Positions 61,698 to 64,000 of a stretch of 64,000 nucleotides of DNA are shown here, piece by piece. Under the pieces are notes generated by a model. That model saw nothing but the letters and a program-made list of their open reading frames with translations. It ran no database searches and was not told where the DNA came from. This DNA comes from Candidatus Leucobacter sulfamidivorax (lineage in GTDB: Bacteria; Actinomycetota; Actinomycetes; Actinomycetales; Microbacteriaceae). The stretch's first letter is position 1. Each line of letters begins with the position of its first letter. The DNA is taken from the NCBI GenBank assembly GCA_016771945.1, contig QZLF01000001.1:825447-889446 (forward strand). The letters are read 5' to 3'. The position numbers were made by a program, and so were the translations under genes.

Positions 61698-63065
61698 ATG
61701 ATGTTTGAACACAGCACGTCACCGGAGCACGTGATCGTCGTCGGGGCCGGATTCGCCGGACTGATCGCCGCTCGAGAACTCGAGGGCGCAGGATACGAGG
61801 TCACCGTGTTCGAAGCGCGGGACCGCATCGGCGGGCGCGCCTGGACGGAGACCCGCATGGGAGCGCAGCTCGAGCTCGGCGCCACCTGGGTGCACTGGAT
61901 GCAGCCGTTCGTCTGGACCGAGATGACCCGGTACGGGCAGACCATCTACCCCAGCCCCTTCACCGACCGGGCGTACTGGATCACCCAGGGCGAGACCCGT
62001 CAGGGAAGCGAGAGCGATCTCGACGATCTGCTCACCGAGGCGCAGCGGGGCGTCTTCGCGGACGCGAGGGAGTTCTTCCCCTACCCGCACGAGCCTCTCA
62101 CCGTGCTCGAGCGCGAAGGCGACTCGCCCGAGGCCGCCGAGCTCGCCGCCAGGTTCCGCGCGGCGGATCGGCTCTCGGTCATGGAGGTGACCAGGCGGAG
62201 CGGGGTCTCGCAGGAACTGCTCGACGTCTTCGACGGATACTGGTCGGCCGCCTTCCAGGGCGATACCGAGACCGGTTCGTCCCTGATGGCGGCGCACTGG
62301 GCCTCGCTCAGCGACTTCAGCATGTCGCTGCTCGACGAGCAGACCCTGCGCTTCAAGCTGACGAACGGGATGAAGGGCATCTACGAGGCCATCGCCCGCG
62401 ACATCCGCGGCCCGATCCACCTGAGCACCCCCGTCTCGAGGATCACCCACGACCGGGACCGTGCCCAGGTGACTCTGGAGGACGGGCGCACCGTCGATGC
62501 CGCGGCCGTCATCTGCACCGCCCCGACCGGCGCGCTCGAGCACATCGAGTTCTCGCCGCCGCTCAGCCCGCGAGTGCAGGAGCTCGTCCGGGAGAAGACC
62601 AACAGCACGGGCTGCAAGATCTGGGTCAAGATCGAGGGGCACCACAGCGTGATCGCCTCTGCGCCGAGCGACCACCCGATCACGATGCTCCGCAGCGAGG
62701 TCTTCCTGGACGACGGGACGACGATCCTCGTCGGCTTCGGCCCGGATCACGCGCGCCTGGAGCTCGACGACGTCGCCGCCGCGCAGGCGTTCATGGAGCA
62801 GTGGATCCCGGACGTCAGGGTCGTCGACTGCACCGGTCACGACTGGGTCGCGGACAAATGGTCCGGTCAGACCTGGGCGACCATCAGGACCGGTCACTTC
62901 ACCGACGGCTGGCATCATTTCCGCAGCACGGGCACGCGTCTGCACTTCGCCGGAGCCGACTGGGCGAAGGGATGGAACGGCGTGGTCGTGGACGGGGCCA
63001 TCGAGATGGGCATCACCTCCGCGCGCGAGGTCATCGACGAATTGCGAGCACAGCAGGTGCCCTAA
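61698..63065 (+). CDS. Flavin-containing monoamine oxidase family protein
   Basis: FAD-dependent amine oxidase, 455 residues. Seen: the dinucleotide motif VIVVGAGFAGLIAARELEGAGYEVTVFEARDRIGGRAWTE, ELGATWVHWMQPFVW, and the C-terminal FAD segment LHFAGADWAKGWNGVVVDGAIEMG. The substrate-facing region differs from eukaryotic MAO, so the amine is not predictable. Start is ATG 61698 or the next codon (61701), after TGAGGACA. It is controlled by a strong promoter with a palindromic operator and followed 9 bases later by a TetR gene. An amine substrate, possibly linked to the diamine genes at the left edge, is inferred only from family. Confidence 0.88.
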   Translation: MMFEHSTSPEHVIVVGAGFAGLIAARELEGAGYEVTVFEARDRIGGRAWTETRMGAQLELGATWVHWMQPFVWTEMTRYGQTIYPSPFTDRAYWITQGETRQGSESDLDDLLTEAQRGVFADAREFFPYPHEPLTVLEREGDSPEAAELAARFRAADRLSVMEVTRRSGVSQELLDVFDGYWSAAFQGDTETGSSLMAAHWASLSDFSMSLLDEQTLRFKLTNGMKGIYEAIARDIRGPIHLSTPVSRITHDRDRAQVTLEDGRTVDAAAVICTAPTGALEHIEFSPPLSPRVQELVREKTNSTGCKIWVKIEGHHSVIASAPSDHPITMLRSEVFLDDGTTILVGFGPDHARLELDDVAAAQAFMEQWIPDVRVVDCTGHDWVADKWSGQTWATIRTGHFTDGWHHFRSTGTRLHFAGADWAKGWNGVVVDGAIEMGITSAREVIDELRAQQVP

Positions 63066-63074
63066 CCTGGGTGC

Positions 63075-63677
63075 ATGCAAGGTGCCCCCGAAACCCATGC
63101 CTCTCTTCCCGCGCGCACGAGCCCGGGGAGAGAGGCGCTGCTCGCCGCCACCATCACCGTCGGGCTGCGCGATGGGCTCACCCGGGTCTCGTATCGGAAG
63201 GTCGCGGACGAGGTCGGCGTGGCGCACGGGCTCGTCCGTCACCATTTCGGCACGCTGGAGGATCTGATCGCCGAGTCGCTGATCAGATCCATCGGGCTGA
63301 GCCTCGACGTCACCGGGATGGGATACGACGAGGACGCGCCAGGAGCCTTCGACGAGAACTTCGCCGCCCGTGCCGAACAGCACTCGGATATCCACGCGTT
63401 CCAGTACGAGGTGGCGCTGGAGGCCCGCCGGCGTCCGAAACTGAAGGCCGCGGTCGAGCAGTACTACGAGCGGTATCGCGCGATGGTGCAGCAGCGACTG
63501 CTGAGCATCGGCATCGACGACGACGGCATGACGGATCTGGTGTGGTTCGTGTTCGACGGGCTCGTCTTCCGCCAGAGCACGTCTCCCGATACCGAGGCGG
63601 CGGAGATCGCGCTTCAGCGGCTGCAGCTGCTGCTGGCGCTCTTCCGGGAGCGCGGAACGGCCGGACGAGAGGGATGA
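63075..63677 (+). CDS. TetR-family transcriptional regulator
   Basis: 200 residues: HTH at about 20-65 (REALLAATITVGLRDGLTRVSYRKVADEVGVAHGLVRHHFGTLEDLIAES) and an all-helical ligand domain (FDENFAARAEQHSDIHAFQYEVALEARRRPKLKAAVEQYYERYRAMVQQRLLSIGI). It begins 9 bases after the amine oxidase stop, and a possible own -10 TAACCT (63064-63069) would give a leaderless transcript. It probably represses the amine oxidase promoter at 61643-61660 and responds to the amine or its product. Confidence 0.9.
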   Translation: MQGAPETHASLPARTSPGREALLAATITVGLRDGLTRVSYRKVADEVGVAHGLVRHHFGTLEDLIAESLIRSIGLSLDVTGMGYDEDAPGAFDENFAARAEQHSDIHAFQYEVALEARRRPKLKAAVEQYYERYRAMVQQRLLSIGIDDDGMTDLVWFVFDGLVFRQSTSPDTEAAEIALQRLQLLLALFRERGTAGREG

Positions 63678-63815
63678 CCGCGTCCTGAGCCGCCCCGTGA
63701 AGACGATTTCCTCGTGTGGTGCGCGGCTGCGAGCCGGCAGTCACCGGCCGCGGTTCGCACGAATGTCGGAGGGTCGCGGTAGCGTCGGGACATCAGCCCA
63801 CAGGAAGGAGCGCGC

Positions 63816-64000
63816 ATGTTCCTGCAGCAGCGAGCCGACGGCTGCGGGGAGCGCCTCGTCACCAGCGCGAGCGACCTGACCGCGGCCTCGCAGTGCGAGT
63901 TCGCCTTCCTGCGCCGGGTCGACGCGCGGCTCGGGCGCGACGTCGAGGTCCCGCCCGACGACGACCCCATGCTGGCGCGCGCCGCCCGCCTGGGGGACGC
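63816..64000 (+). CDS. TM0106-like RecB-family nuclease/helicase, N-terminal part
   Basis: Partial: 61 residues before the right edge. MFLQQRADGCGERLVTSASDLTAASQCEFAFLRRVDARLGRDVEV matches the N-terminus of the TM0106 RecB-like nuclease family, whose long members carry a DNA2/UvrD-like helicase domain. The S-A-S-D-L-x-x-A-x-x-C-E-F stretch includes the first Cys of the family iron-sulfur site. ATG 63816 follows AGGAAGGAG. A -10-like TAGCGT is at 63780-63785. Confidence 0.75.
   Translation, partial: MFLQQRADGCGERLVTSASDLTAASQCEFAFLRRVDARLGRDVEVPPDDDPMLARAARLGD

Overview
The window is high-GC (about 70%) actinobacterial chromosome. A WhiB regulator, an ECF sigma/zinc anti-sigma pair, monomeric isocitrate dehydrogenase, the prfB-ftsE-ftsX-smpB block, pdxST and many apparently leaderless genes (a TANNNT -10 box 6 to 11 bases before the start codon) point to Microbacteriaceae, probably a Leucobacter-like genus. 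The genus is inferred from general resemblance, not from a search.

Layout. 1-4.5 kb: putrescine/diamine catabolism (class III aminotransferase cut by the left edge, Lrp regulator, aldehyde dehydrogenase, APC permease). 4.6-8.6 kb: prfB, ftsE, ftsX, smpB. 8.6-14.5 kb: a TPR membrane protein overlapping a TPR-AAA ATPase, a frameshifted aldehyde dehydrogenase and an MFS carrier. 14.5-18.7 kb: a very long HrpA-type helicase with an in-frame 3 x 60-bp repeat. 18.8-31.3 kb: housekeeping (aldo/keto reductase, mdh, argG, whiB, bcp-type peroxiredoxin, NADP-isocitrate dehydrogenase, rsgA, aroA, sigR-rsrA). 31.3-40 kb: hydrolase, a DUF3097-like gene, transporter, enoyl-CoA hydratase-family enzyme and a vitamin B6 locus (pdxT, pdxS, divergent MocR/PdxR regulator).

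40.8-50.8 kb is an accessory catabolic region. A soluble PAS histidine kinase and a FixJ-type response regulator bracket a flavin monooxygenase, a small IacB-like protein and an SDR; a CoA ligase, a thiolase-like protein and an OB-fold protein follow. A shared TACGCAAA(A/T)CCTT box lies beside both divergent promoter regions. An IS110-family element sits between the SDR and the response regulator. Its ends, CT core, target hairpin and a bridge RNA with recognisable target and donor guides can all be read from the sequence.

53.5-59.7 kb holds a second accessory module. A cytoplasmic LuxR-HTH protein fused to a periplasmic-binding-protein fold is surrounded by a VOC protein, two C45 acyltransferase/peptidases and a NodB-like deacetylase. 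Three promoters here carry the same TACGTCAAT-N3-C-N2-ATG box exactly 40 bases upstream of the -10, which suggests an undescribed ligand-controlled regulon. 59.7-64 kb: DEAD-box helicase, amine oxidase with a palindromic operator and adjacent TetR regulator, and the start of a TM0106-like nuclease gene. Intergenic gaps carry several long-armed hairpins, one family of them in two copies. No tRNA, rRNA or CRISPR array was seen.
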